Of a DNA stretch of 64,000 bases, positions 8,726 to 16,830 are shown in pieces. The notes beneath the pieces are model-generated. The model saw only the letters and a list, made by a program, of their open reading frames with translations, ran no database searches and was not told the DNA's origin. The first letter of the stretch is position 1. Every line of letters starts with the position of its first letter. The stretch spans positions 1 through 64,000 of the forward strand of contig CABRFZ010000009.1 in assembly GCA_902470365.1 (NCBI GenBank), read 5' to 3'. The position numbers were made by a program, and so were the translations under genes. This DNA comes from an uncultured Collinsella sp. Its GTDB lineage: Bacteria > Actinomycetota > Coriobacteriia > Coriobacteriales > Coriobacteriaceae.

Positions 8726-8802
8726 GGCCCGTTCGTCTAGCGGTTTAGGACGCCGCCCTCTCAAGGCGGAGATCACCAGTTCGAATCTGGTACGGGCTAC
8801 CA
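8726..8802 (+). tRNA. tRNA-Glu (anticodon CUC), copy 1
   Basis: A full cloverleaf can be drawn. The acceptor GGCCCGT pairs with ACGGGCT with a G-U first pair. The anticodon stem CCGCC/GGCGG holds loop CTCTCAA, giving anticodon CTC. The T arm is ACCAG-TTCGAAT-CTGGT. The 3' CCA is encoded. This tRNA reads GAG, the glutamate codon used most in these genes. The matching synthetase gltX is at 43894. Confidence 0.95.
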
Positions 8803-8824
8803 CTTCTTTTCTGCTGAGGCTTAT

Positions 8825-8901
8825 GGCCCGTTCGTCTAGCGGTTTAGGACGCCGCCCTCTCAAGGCGGAGATCACCAGTTCGAATCTGGTACGGGCTACC
8901 A
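8825..8901 (+). tRNA. tRNA-Glu (anticodon CUC), copy 2
   Basis: This is identical over 77 bases to the tRNA at 8726, including the encoded CCA, after a 22-base spacer. The two are probably cotranscribed and processed from one precursor, ending at the terminator at 8912-8945. The tandem identity points to recent duplication or gene conversion. Confidence 0.95.
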
Positions 8902-8911
8902 CGCATTTGAT

Positions 8912-8945
8912 ACCCGGGCTTCCCATGGAAGGCCGGGTTTTTTAT
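8912..8945 (+). terminator. Rho-independent terminator after the tRNA-Glu pair
   Basis: ACCCGG-CTTCC pairs with GGAAG-CCGGGT around a short loop with a small bulge on each side, followed by TTTTTTATTTT. Confidence 0.8.
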
Positions 8946-9051
8946 TTTCAAACAACCGTCTGCAATTCCCGTTTGAACCAGAGCTTTGCGTTCTGTCTAT
9001 GGTCCTTGCGGGTACAATATCCAAGATATTTTGACTGTTAGAAGGAGTCTC

Positions 9052-10359
9052 ATGACGGAGTCCTCTCAGCATACGTCTAAGCCCCAGGTCGAGGTTGAGG
9101 CCTCGGGCGGAGATGACAATAAGAGCGCACGCCGCGGCGCCATCTTTATCGGCGTCGTGCTGGTGGGTTATATCGTCTATCTGGTGGTAACCGGGCAGAT
9201 GGGGCAGTTCTGGGCCGCAATGTCGAGCGTCCAGGCGCCATGGCTCGTTGTCGCGTGTCTTTGCATGTTCATGTATCTGTTCTTTGGCATTGTGGCCTAT
9301 GCGATCGCCGTCTGGCTCGACCCATATTCACCCGTCGGCATCCGCGACCTGATTTCGGTCGAGGCGAGCGGCATCTTCTTTGGCAACCTGACGCCCATGA
9401 TGATGGGCTCGACTCCCGCCCAGATCTACCGCCTGACCAAGGCGGGCCAAAATGTCGGCGAGGCTGGTGCCACGCAGTTCACGCGCTTTATCGTGTATCA
9501 GTTTGGCCTCGTTGCCTGGGGCGCTATCCTACTGCTTGCTCGCATGCCGTTTTTTGCCGAGCGCTATGGCGACATGACGCTGCTGTGTGTCTTTAGCTTT
9601 GGTGGGCACTGCTGCATCTTGCTGGGCATCTTCGCCGTCGCGCTCATGCCTAAGACCGTCACGCGCGTCGCCCATTGCATCATCAATTGGCTTGAGCGCA
9701 TTGGTGTCTCGGCCACTAAGATCGAGGGATGGCGCACGTTTGTCGATGGCGAGATCTACTCCTTCTCCGAGAAGTTCAAGCTTTCAGCCGGACATTTTTC
9801 TTCCATGCTGCTCACCGTGTTTATCACCATGCTGCAGCTCGCGTTTTTCTATCTGGTGCCGTATTTCCTGATGCTTGCCTTTGGCCACCACGAGGTCGAC
9901 TTTTTCTCGGTCATGGCCGCGAGCGCCTTTGTCCAGCTGCTGAGCTCTGCGGTTCCCTTGCCCGGTGGAACTGGTGGCGCTGAGGGCGGCTTTGCATTGT
10001 TCTTGGGTCATTTCTTCGGTTCGGCATCGACCGCCGGCTATCTGCTGTGGCGCCTCATTACGTTTATTGCACCGACCATTTTGGCTGCGCCCCTGCTGGG
10101 GCTTAAGAGCGCTCACAACGAGAGCATCCATGCGCGCTGGGATCGTGTGATGCGCAAGCTCGGCCGCGCGCCTCAGACGCCCTCTGCGCCCACTAAGCCG
10201 CACCCCGCGAATGCTGTTACCGTTGATCCCAAGAAGCAGGCTCAGAAGGCTTCTGGGACCGCTAAGCCGGCTCATAAAGCCTATGTGCGCCAGACAGGCG
10301 ACGGTATTCGCGTATCTCCGTCGGCACTCAATAAGAAGAAGCACCCTAAGTCGCAGTAG
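9052..10359 (+). CDS. Flippase-like integral membrane protein (LPG synthase TM / UPF0104 family)
   Basis: This 435-residue multi-pass membrane protein resembles the lysylphosphatidylglycerol synthetase transmembrane or YbhN family. Roughly eight hydrophobic segments lie between residues 30 and 360, with the family-like motifs GNLTPMMMGSTPAQIYR and PLPGGTGGAEGGF. There is no C-terminal lysyl-transferase domain, so it is not a full MprF, and the substrate is unknown. The last 70 or so residues form a Pro/Lys/Ala-rich basic cytoplasmic tail ending KKKHPKSQ. The ATG at 9052 follows GAAGGAG by a normal gap, and TACAAT at 9013-9018 may be its -10 box. A TetR gene follows on the same strand. Confidence 0.8.
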   Translation: MTESSQHTSKPQVEVEASGGDDNKSARRGAIFIGVVLVGYIVYLVVTGQMGQFWAAMSSVQAPWLVVACLCMFMYLFFGIVAYAIAVWLDPYSPVGIRDLISVEASGIFFGNLTPMMMGSTPAQIYRLTKAGQNVGEAGATQFTRFIVYQFGLVAWGAILLLARMPFFAERYGDMTLLCVFSFGGHCCILLGIFAVALMPKTVTRVAHCIINWLERIGVSATKIEGWRTFVDGEIYSFSEKFKLSAGHFSSMLLTVFITMLQLAFFYLVPYFLMLAFGHHEVDFFSVMAASAFVQLLSSAVPLPGGTGGAEGGFALFLGHFFGSASTAGYLLWRLITFIAPTILAAPLLGLKSAHNESIHARWDRVMRKLGRAPQTPSAPTKPHPANAVTVDPKKQAQKASGTAKPAHKAYVRQTGDGIRVSPSALNKKKHPKSQ

Positions 10360-10475
10360 GGCAGTCGTGCGTTCTTCATGATGCGGGGCATATTTGTGCT
10401 GTATGGGGGATAATCCTCTTACGTAGATTATCTCTCATCTGTTGATGAATGCTCGCATATCGAAGGGACATGCCC

Positions 10476-11087
10476 ATGGCAACCAGCAAACCGCGTCTTG
10501 ACCGCCGCATCGTTCGCAGCCGTAATGCCATCCTTTCCGCTTTCGAGCGCCTGCTCATGGAAAAGCCGCTGGCAGACATTACGGTGAGTGCCATCGCGCG
10601 CGAGGCCAATGTCGACCGCAAGACCTTTTACGTTCACTTTGGTACGGTTGACGGCCTGCTCGATGCCATTGCCGTCGATGTGGTGGAGATGATTGTCGAC
10701 TCGGTCGAGAAAACGCTTGCTTCCATGGACGGCGACACCAATGAGCGCGCCCTGGGCGCGGCGGCGACCTTCTTTAAAACCGTTAATGAGGCGCTGTGCA
10801 ACAACTTAGTGCTCAATCGTCAGCTGATCGAGAATATTCCGCTCGATGATTTCATGGCTCGTCTTCGTGCGCCGCTCGAACATGAGATTGCCGAGCGCGA
10901 TCTGCTGCCCCAAGGTCTCAAGGACGAGATGTTCGACTATTATCTGGCGTTTTTGCTGTCGGGTATTATCGGTATCTATCGCACGTGGGCACTGTCTGAC
11001 GGCTCGGTTCCTATCGAGCGCGTCTCTGAGGTCGCCAACGACCTGACTCTTAATGGCCTGTCGAGTCTGGAATCTCGCTTGGAATAG
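10476..11087 (+). CDS. TetR/AcrR-family transcriptional regulator
   Basis: This is a 203-residue one-component repressor type protein. The N-terminal helix-turn-helix lies at about residues 10-60 (MEKPLADITVSAIAREANV, then DRKTFYVHFGTVDGLL). The C-terminal ligand-binding part is helical and ends with the TetR_C-like segment FLLSGIIGIYRTWALSDGS. The ATG at 10476 is preferred over one at 10470 because GAAGGG lies eight bases upstream of it. Its target is unknown; the convergent radical SAM gene and the preceding flippase-like gene are the closest candidates. Confidence 0.88.
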   Translation: MATSKPRLDRRIVRSRNAILSAFERLLMEKPLADITVSAIAREANVDRKTFYVHFGTVDGLLDAIAVDVVEMIVDSVEKTLASMDGDTNERALGAAATFFKTVNEALCNNLVLNRQLIENIPLDDFMARLRAPLEHEIAERDLLPQGLKDEMFDYYLAFLLSGIIGIYRTWALSDGSVPIERVSEVANDLTLNGLSSLESRLE

Positions 11088-11111
11088 CATTGATAATTCA
11101 ACAACTTAAAG

Positions 11112-11180
11112 AAGTTGCGGTGGAATAGGGATTGTTTTGGTTATTGGAAGGCCGATCTAGTCCCTATTTCACCGCAACTT
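11112..11180. repeat. Family A foldback repeat, copy 2
   Basis: The left arm AAGTTGCGGTGGAATAGGG (one base different from the usual GTGAAATAG) pairs with a right arm that ends TTTCACCGCAACTT, around an unrelated loop. It starts 25 bases after the tetR stop codon. Confidence 0.8.
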
Positions 11181-11206
11181 AGTAAAACTGTTTTGATGGT
11201 AAGGCT

Positions 11207-11239
11207 GAGCAGCCTCGAAGATGAGCTTCGAGGCTGCTC
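11207..11239. terminator. Hairpin between convergent tetR and radical SAM genes
   Basis: GAGCAGCCTCGAAG (11207-11220) pairs perfectly over 14 bases with CTTCGAGGCTGCTC (11226-11239). Neither side has a strong T run, but the position between two convergent stop codons suggests a bidirectional transcription end. Confidence 0.5.
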
Positions 11240-11275
11240 CGCTTCATTTCAGAGCGTTTGTCGTGTGAAGCGGCA

Positions 11276-12709
11276 TTAATCGCCGTTTTTGAGTGTGCGG
11301 CCTTGTTTTTCGAACTTGTGCATGTCGCTATCGGCCATACCCTGCGACTTGTCCTCGTGACGCTTGGTGTATAGCGGATCGTCGAAGTCGTTCCAGATGC
11401 GGTCGGCGACAGGTGACCATGCCTCGGCGGCAGCCTGGGTCTTTTCGCGCAGCTGCTCGGGTGACTCCTTCTCGATGAGATCGGTGCTCATTGCGCCACT
11501 CTCGGCGACCATTTTGGGCAGCACGTCGGGATTCTCGAGCATGGGGCATGGTTTGAGGTAGTTGTCGTTGAACGGCATGTTTTCGTAGTACTTCATAAAG
11601 AGGGGAGAGCGCAGCGCGTCGAGTAAGCTCACATCGTGGATGTTGGCGTTTGAGTAGTGGATGAACACGCACGGCTCCACGTCTCCGGCGGCGTTGATGT
11701 GCAGGTAGCGGCGGCCGCCGGCGATACATCCGCCTACAAACTCGCCGTCGTTTTGGAAGTCGAGCGTAAACAGCGGCTTCTTCTCACGCATTTCGCGGAT
11801 AAAGTGATACATGTGCTCGCGCTGCTCGGGCGTGGGCATGAGCTCGGGGGTTGCATTGCGGCCAACCGGCATAAAGTGGAAGTACCAGCAGAAGAGTGCT
11901 CCCTCGTCGATCATCCAGTCCATGTTCTCCTCGGTAGCAACCGTCTCGGCATTGGCGCTGGTCCAACAGGTGGAGATACCAAACGGCAAGTCGCGCTCGC
12001 GCAGGAGTTTCATGGCGTGCTCGATCTTTGCGTAGGTACCCTCGCCGCGACGGGCGTCGGTGGTGTGCTCATTGCCCTCTGCGCTGATGGCGGGGACAAA
12101 ATTACCTACGCGAATCATATCGTCGCAGAAGGCCTCGTCGATCAGCGTGGAGTTGGTAAAGCAGAGAAACACGCAGTCCTGATGTTTTTCGCAAATTCTG
12201 ATCAGGTCGTGCTTGCGGACGAGCGGCTCGCCGCCGGTATAGATGTAGATATGCGTACCGAGCTCTTTGCCCTGCGTAACGATAGAGTCGATGTCTTCGA
12301 ACGAGAGATTCTGCTTGTAGCCGTACTCGGCGGCCCAGCAGCCCGTGCAATGCAGGTTGCAGGCGCTCGTGGGATCGAGCAGGATGGCCCACGGAACGTT
12401 GCACTGGTACTTTTCGCGGTTCTTTTCCTGCTCTGGCCAAGCAAGCAGGTTGGCGTCGACAATGAGGGTCTTAAGCAGTTTGGTTCGCATCTGGGGATTA
12501 AGGCTGAACACACGCATGATTAGGTCATACCAATTGCCGCGGCTCTTGATGACATTGGTGAATGCCTCTCGCTGTACAGGAAATACGCGATTGGGGACCA
12601 GTTTGTTCACGAGGTCCATGATTTTGTCGATGTTTTCTTGCGGGTTGTCGTCGAGATAATCGATGAGCTTGTTAAGCGCTGCACGCTCTGCTGACTGTGT
12701 AAGCGACAT
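11276..12709 (-). CDS. Radical SAM protein of unknown substrate
   Basis: This 477-residue enzyme has a classic CX3CX2C [4Fe-4S] cluster motif at Cys117, Cys121 and Cys124 (CNLHCTGC) and a downstream SAM-binding GGEP motif (YTGGEPLVR). The C-terminal part contains further cysteines (GGCIAGGRRYL, VEPCVFIHY, KPCPMLENP) that resemble a SPASM-like auxiliary cluster region. An N-terminal helical extension of about 100 residues precedes the barrel. No small precursor peptide gene is seen next to it, so a RiPP role is unsupported. It is convergent with a tetR gene and lies just outside the cobalamin island. The start at 12709 is the first Met. Confidence 0.85.
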   Translation of the reverse strand: MSLTQSAERAALNKLIDYLDDNPQENIDKIMDLVNKLVPNRVFPVQREAFTNVIKSRGNWYDLIMRVFSLNPQMRTKLLKTLIVDANLLAWPEQEKNREKYQCNVPWAILLDPTSACNLHCTGCWAAEYGYKQNLSFEDIDSIVTQGKELGTHIYIYTGGEPLVRKHDLIRICEKHQDCVFLCFTNSTLIDEAFCDDMIRVGNFVPAISAEGNEHTTDARRGEGTYAKIEHAMKLLRERDLPFGISTCWTSANAETVATEENMDWMIDEGALFCWYFHFMPVGRNATPELMPTPEQREHMYHFIREMREKKPLFTLDFQNDGEFVGGCIAGGRRYLHINAAGDVEPCVFIHYSNANIHDVSLLDALRSPLFMKYYENMPFNDNYLKPCPMLENPDVLPKMVAESGAMSTDLIEKESPEQLREKTQAAAEAWSPVADRIWNDFDDPLYTKRHEDKSQGMADSDMHKFEKQGRTLKNGD

Positions 12710-12842
12710 GGGTATATCCTTTCACGTGTGCTTAATGTGTGATAATACCCACTTGTAGATTAAACGAAGTCTAAAGATTTGGAATGTGTCTATTCAACGA
12801 ATCAATTTAATTTGGGGTGAAGCGTTATACGCCGACACCTTC

Positions 12843-12864
12843 TAAGTTGCGGTGAAATAGTGTC
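12843..12864. repeat. Family A half repeat at the left edge of the cobalamin island
   Basis: This site carries only the left arm, AAGTTGCGGTGAAATAGTG followed by TC, with no complementary arm nearby. The same 22 bases, including the TGTC ending that other family A copies lack, start the full copy at 34873. The two form direct repeats around 12865-34872. Confidence 0.75.
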
Positions 12865-12898
12865 AGATAGGGGGCGCGGACGATTTCTTGGACCGTGC

Positions 12899-14209
12899 CT
12901 AGGCGTATCCATTGGAATCCTCCGATGCGCCTTCGCGCGCTCGCATGACCTTGATACCATGTGAGCGCGCGAACTCGACGAGCTCTGCGTTGCGGGCGTT
13001 TATGGTGCCGAAGGCGGCGGGGCACACGATAAGGCGCGCGCAGTGGACGAGGAGCTCTTTGGCGCGGGCTATGGTTTTATCCCCGATCGGTTCGAAGGCG
13101 CGCTCGGCCACGCATTCCGTCGCCAGGTCGCGCGCGAGCTCGCAGTCGATGTCCCCTTCGTGCAGAATGCCCGCGTAGAACGCCTTGCCCTGCCGGATGA
13201 GCTGGCGAAACACAGCTGACCCCGTACCTGCGCCGGCGATGACGAACGTGTGCGCATCGCCGTGTGGGCGACCAATTTCCACGCTGCCGAAGCGCTCGTT
13301 GAAGGTGCCATGTTGAAGGCCGTAGAGCTCGCCAATCGTCTCGCGCGTGAATATGTCCTCGGGTGCGCCGGCGCGGAAGACCCGGTCGTCCTTCACGCAA
13401 ATCACCTTGTCGGCGCTTTTCTGCGCGAGCTCGAGTTCGTGGATGGACATGATGACTGCCACATTCCGCGATTTCGCAAGGTGGCGAAGTATTCGCAGCA
13501 GGTCGATCTGGTAGCGGATATCGAGATACGAAGTGGGCTCGTCGAGCACGAGCACACGCGGATCCTGCGCGATGGCGCGTGCGAGCATGACGCGCTGGCG
13601 TTGCCCGTCGCTTATCTGCATGAAGTCGCGCTCGGCGAGCTCTTCCACATGCGCGGTTTTCATGGCCTCATCGACCCGACTATGGTCGTCGGGCGAGAGT
13701 GTGCCCATTCGCCCGGTGTAGGGATGCCTTCCCGCCTCCACGATATCGCGGCAGGTGAGGAGCTCGGTCCGGGGGCGATCTGTCAGCATAACGGCAAGGT
13801 TCCTTGCGAACTCCGCCGTCTTCCATCGGGAAATCTCCCGTCCGTCGAGCTCGACCGTGCCGGCAAGCGGTGCCAGATGGCGTGTGATTGTTTTCAAGAT
13901 GGTCGACTTGCCCGAGCCGTTCGGCCCGATGAGCGCCACGACGTCGCCCGCGCGAACCTCCAGATCGACGCCTTCGACTACGACCTTCTTGTCGTAGCCC
14001 GCCGACAGGTCGCTTATGCGGAAAAGCGGCGCTCCGTCAGCCTGCGTTTCGACCGGGGTTTCGAGGTTCGACTCCGCTCGAAGGAGGCGTTCCGCGCGCA
14101 GTTCCGCACGAGCCGAAAGTGTCTTCTGGCGCTTTCGTGCGAGCTTAGGACTGTCTAAGCATGGAATGTCCCCTCCGAGCGTTTTGGGCTGCGGCACGAA
14201 TTTCCCCAT
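12899..14209 (-). CDS. btuD: Corrinoid/iron-type ABC transporter ATP-binding protein with an extra C-terminal domain
   Basis: This 436-residue ATPase is likely to power the BtuC-like permease encoded just upstream. The ABC domain begins near residue 62 and shows the Walker A motif IGPNGSGKST, the signature ISDGQRQRV, Walker B VLVLDEPTS and a switch His in MSIHELE. After about residue 310 comes an extra domain of about 125 residues with a Rossmann-like start (FVIAGAGTGSAVFRQLI), which ordinary BtuD or FecE proteins lack. Residues 18-37 are encoded by a family B repeat. The ATG at 14209 directly follows the permease stop. The substrate could be cobinamide, cobalamin or another metal chelate; the riboswitch upstream of the operon favours corrinoids. 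Confidence 0.85.
   Translation of the reverse strand: MGKFVPQPKTLGGDIPCLDSPKLARKRQKTLSARAELRAERLLRAESNLETPVETQADGAPLFRISDLSAGYDKKVVVEGVDLEVRAGDVVALIGPNGSGKSTILKTITRHLAPLAGTVELDGREISRWKTAEFARNLAVMLTDRPRTELLTCRDIVEAGRHPYTGRMGTLSPDDHSRVDEAMKTAHVEELAERDFMQISDGQRQRVMLARAIAQDPRVLVLDEPTSYLDIRYQIDLLRILRHLAKSRNVAVIMSIHELELAQKSADKVICVKDDRVFRAGAPEDIFTRETIGELYGLQHGTFNERFGSVEIGRPHGDAHTFVIAGAGTGSAVFRQLIRQGKAFYAGILHEGDIDCELARDLATECVAERAFEPIGDKTIARAKELLVHCARLIVCPAAFGTINARNAELVEFARSHGIKVMRAREGASEDSNGYA
14100..14156. repeat. Family B foldback core inside the btuD reading frame, copy 2
   Basis: AGTTCCGCACGAGCCGAAAG and CTTTCGTGCGAGCTTAGGAC surround a 12-base loop and match the family B core at 2544-2597. Here no long outer arms are seen. 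The element lies wholly within codons 18-37 of the ATPase gene without breaking its frame, so it adds a basic, Leu/Arg/Ala-rich stretch to the N-terminus. Confidence 0.75.
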
Positions 14210-15250
14210 CTACCTCACCCGCTTCTTCAACATGAGTGCGATAACTACCGGCGCGCCGAAGATGGCGGTGACGGCGCTGATGGAAAGCTCGACGGGAGAG
14301 AACAGCGTGCGCGCGATCAAATCGCAACCCGCGCAGAAGATGGCGCCTCCCAAGAAGCACGCAGGAATCACGCGGATGGGCTTCGACGACTTCAGCGCCG
14401 ACTTCACGAGATGCGGAACCGCGATGCCTACGAACGACACCGGACCAGCGAACGCGGTCACGCAGGCGGAGAGCATGCTCGCTAGAAGGACGAGCACCAC
14501 GCGGAAGCGTGCGACGTTCACGCCGACGCTTTTCGCGTAGGCTTCTCCCAGCTGGAAGGCGGAAAGGGGCTTCGATATCGCGAATACGCATGCGCTTACG
14601 GTGATCACCACGACCGCGATGACCGCGATGTCGTCCCAGCTCGAACCCGAGAAGCTACCCAAAGACCAGTTGTGCAGGTTCACGATGGACTGGTCGTCGG
14701 CGAAGGTGATGAGAAAGTTCGTCGCCGCCGAGCAGATGTATCCCACCATGACGCCCGCCACGATGAGCATGGCCATGGAACTTATGCGCCGTGCGATGAG
14801 GAGCACGAAGCCGATGGTGATAAGCGAGCCCAGAAACGCTGCGACCACCATGGCCGGCGAGGACATGGCCTGGTTCGCGCCCAGAAGTACGATCATCGTA
14901 AGCGCGACGACGAACTTTGCGCCCGAGGAGACGCCCAAGATGAACGGGTCGGCGATGGGGTTGTTGAAAAACGTCTGCAGCAGGAACCCGGAGAGGGAAA
15001 GCGCCCCGCCGAGAAGCACGGCTGAAAGCACACGCGGCAGGCGAATCTCCCAGATGACTTGGCTTTCCATGGAATTGGCCGCGCCGCCCGAAAGGATGCC
15101 GGGGATGTGGTCTGCGGGCACGAGCACGCTCCCGATGCACAGGTTGGCCCCGACGAGCACGATGAGGGCAACGGCGAGCAGCGCCGTCACGACGCGACAC
15201 CGCGCGGCGCGCCCCGATTCGTCGTATGTCATGGAAAGCCGGCTTCTCAT
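14210..15250 (-). CDS. btuC: FecCD/BtuC-type ABC transporter permease
   Basis: This 346-residue inner-membrane permease belongs to the BtuC/FecCD family used for cobalamin, heme and siderophore import. It has about ten hydrophobic segments and family motifs such as WEIRLPRVLSAVLLGGALSLSG, here split for brevity as RLPRV and LLGGALSLSG, plus GPVSFVGIAVPHLVK near the C-terminus. The ATG at 15250 is chosen over an upstream TTG that would overlap the binding-protein gene. The stop codon directly abuts the btuD start, so the two are translationally linked. It is a member of the riboswitch-led minus-strand operon. Confidence 0.9.
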   Translation of the reverse strand: MRSRLSMTYDESGRAARCRVVTALLAVALIVLVGANLCIGSVLVPADHIPGILSGGAANSMESQVIWEIRLPRVLSAVLLGGALSLSGFLLQTFFNNPIADPFILGVSSGAKFVVALTMIVLLGANQAMSSPAMVVAAFLGSLITIGFVLLIARRISSMAMLIVAGVMVGYICSAATNFLITFADDQSIVNLHNWSLGSFSGSSWDDIAVIAVVVITVSACVFAISKPLSAFQLGEAYAKSVGVNVARFRVVLVLLASMLSACVTAFAGPVSFVGIAVPHLVKSALKSSKPIRVIPACFLGGAIFCAGCDLIARTLFSPVELSISAVTAIFGAPVVIALMLKKRVR

Positions 15251-15254
15251 GACG

Positions 15255-16826
15255 CTAGCCAAGCTTCCTCAGATAATGGAAGTCGCTCGCGTCATCGCCG
15301 GTGAACGCCCCGTGCAGCTCGTCGATAATGTCGGCGGTAGAAGTCATCTGCTGGTACATGTCGGCGCTTGTGACCCAGACGTTGCCATTCTTCACGGCTT
15401 TGAACTGCGACAATAGCGCGTTTTTGCCTACAAAGTCGTTCAAGGTGGCAACCGATTTGTCGATGGCGCCGTTGTAGATGATGATGTCGGCATCCTTCGC
15501 CGTCGCGTAGAAGCGCTCCATTTCGAGCGTTACTGACGAACCTGACGTCGACGCCGTCTGCGCGTCATCGAGCGCGTAGCTGCCGCCTGCAAGCTCGATC
15601 ATCTGCGCCACGTAGTCGCCCGCCCGCCGCGTGACGGCGGCCCCGTTCGAGTTAATGTAGAAATACGCCACGGTTTTACCTGACGACGCGAGCCCCGACG
15701 TTTGCTCGACGCGAGCCTTCTGCTCGTTGAACAGGTGCGCGGCCTCGTCTTCCTTGTCGAATAGGACGCCGAAAAGCTTAATCCACTCGACGCGCCCGAG
15801 TGCTTCGGGCTCGCTCGACGACTGTTCGGTGAGCACGACGAGCCCGAGCTTCTGCAGCTTTTTCTTCACATCGGGCGTGTGGTTGATCATGGTGTTCTCG
15901 ATGGCGAGCGTGCAGCCCGAGGCCGATATTCGCTCGTAGTCGGGCGCGCTGTACTTGCCGCCGTAGGTGATCGCCCCACTTTCGAGCGCGCTTTTGAAGC
16001 CCGCGACCGAGCAATCGTCGGCCTTCGTGCCCGACATGAGGATATTGTCGTTCGCATCGAGCGCGTCGACCAGGCACATCGTCGCCGACGACACGAGGTA
16101 CACCTTGTCGGCGGGGCGCCTTATGACCGCGATGTCGGAGCTCAACCCATCAGGTACCTTCGCATCTTGCGGCACCACGAGGAAGCGCTCCCCGTTCGAA
16201 ATGCAGATAAGCCGCAGTCCGCCTTCGAACTCGTCGACAGTGAAGTGCTCGGCGTATTCAAGCTGAAGCGTCCCCGTCGGCTTCCAGCCGCAGCCCAAAT
16301 CGGCGTTGTGGAAGTCTGCCGCGGCGCTTGAAGCCGTTCCCGCAGGGGAGCCGCCGCTTGCTTCGTCGCCCGATTTCTCCTTCATGGTGGATGAGTCGAA
16401 GTGGAGCGTGTAGTCGATGGTGTGCGGCGTTGACATGGCGACGGTCTCGGCCGACACGGCGATGTCCTCGTCGAGCGTGACGGGTATCTCGAACGTGGAG
16501 TTGCCGCCGTCGTTTACGGGCGCGTAGTCCACGCCGTCGACGGTCATCTTGTCGTAGTTCGAACTCGACCAGGTGATGGTCGCGGTGTAGGTGTCGCCAT
16601 CCTTCACAATTGTGGTGGGCGAGGCGATGCTTGCACGCCCTGACCCACCGGAAAGCGAGACGCTCACAGTGTATTCCTGAGTGCCCGCCGTGCCACCGGT
16701 CGCGTTCGGGCTCGCACTGCACCCCGCGAAGGGAAGCGCGAGCAGGGCGACGAGAACGCAGGCGATCGCGCGCGCCGCGATGCTGCGGCGCTTCCTGCTT
16801 TCCCCCTTGGGAAGAATCGACCGCAT
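15255..16826 (-). CDS. BtuF-like substrate-binding lipoprotein with an N-terminal NEAT-like domain
   Basis: This 523-residue protein is probably the extracytoplasmic receptor of the ABC importer. A basic signal region leads to a lipobox LPFAGC with Cys36. Residues of about 50-140 form a beta-rich domain (YTATITWSSSNYDKMTVDG, later TIDYTLHFD) resembling NEAT or iron-transport-associated domains. The region from about 195 onward looks like a periplasmic-binding protein of the helical-backbone type, with GKTVAYFYINSNG and DIIIYNGAID. It lies five bases from btuC and just downstream of a second lipoprotein gene. Corrinoid, cobalt-porphyrin or heme are all plausible ligands; the NEAT resemblance is by eye only. 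Confidence 0.78.
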   Translation of the reverse strand: MRSILPKGESRKRRSIAARAIACVLVALLALPFAGCSASPNATGGTAGTQEYTVSVSLSGGSGRASIASPTTIVKDGDTYTATITWSSSNYDKMTVDGVDYAPVNDGGNSTFEIPVTLDEDIAVSAETVAMSTPHTIDYTLHFDSSTMKEKSGDEASGGSPAGTASSAAADFHNADLGCGWKPTGTLQLEYAEHFTVDEFEGGLRLICISNGERFLVVPQDAKVPDGLSSDIAVIRRPADKVYLVSSATMCLVDALDANDNILMSGTKADDCSVAGFKSALESGAITYGGKYSAPDYERISASGCTLAIENTMINHTPDVKKKLQKLGLVVLTEQSSSEPEALGRVEWIKLFGVLFDKEDEAAHLFNEQKARVEQTSGLASSGKTVAYFYINSNGAAVTRRAGDYVAQMIELAGGSYALDDAQTASTSGSSVTLEMERFYATAKDADIIIYNGAIDKSVATLNDFVGKNALLSQFKAVKNGNVWVTSADMYQQMTSTADIIDELHGAFTGDDASDFHYLRKLG

Positions 16827-16830
16827 GGCG

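Noticed and set aside
8726..8901. The tRNA-Glu pair as an attachment site of an integrated element
   Set aside because: The two copies are full-length tandem tRNA genes with their own terminator. No integrase and no partial tRNA 3' repeat is present nearby.
11657..12523. A 288-codon plus-strand frame opposite the radical SAM gene
   Set aside because: The minus strand encodes the CX3CX2C protein across the same region; the plus frame has no recognisable motif and no ribosome binding site.
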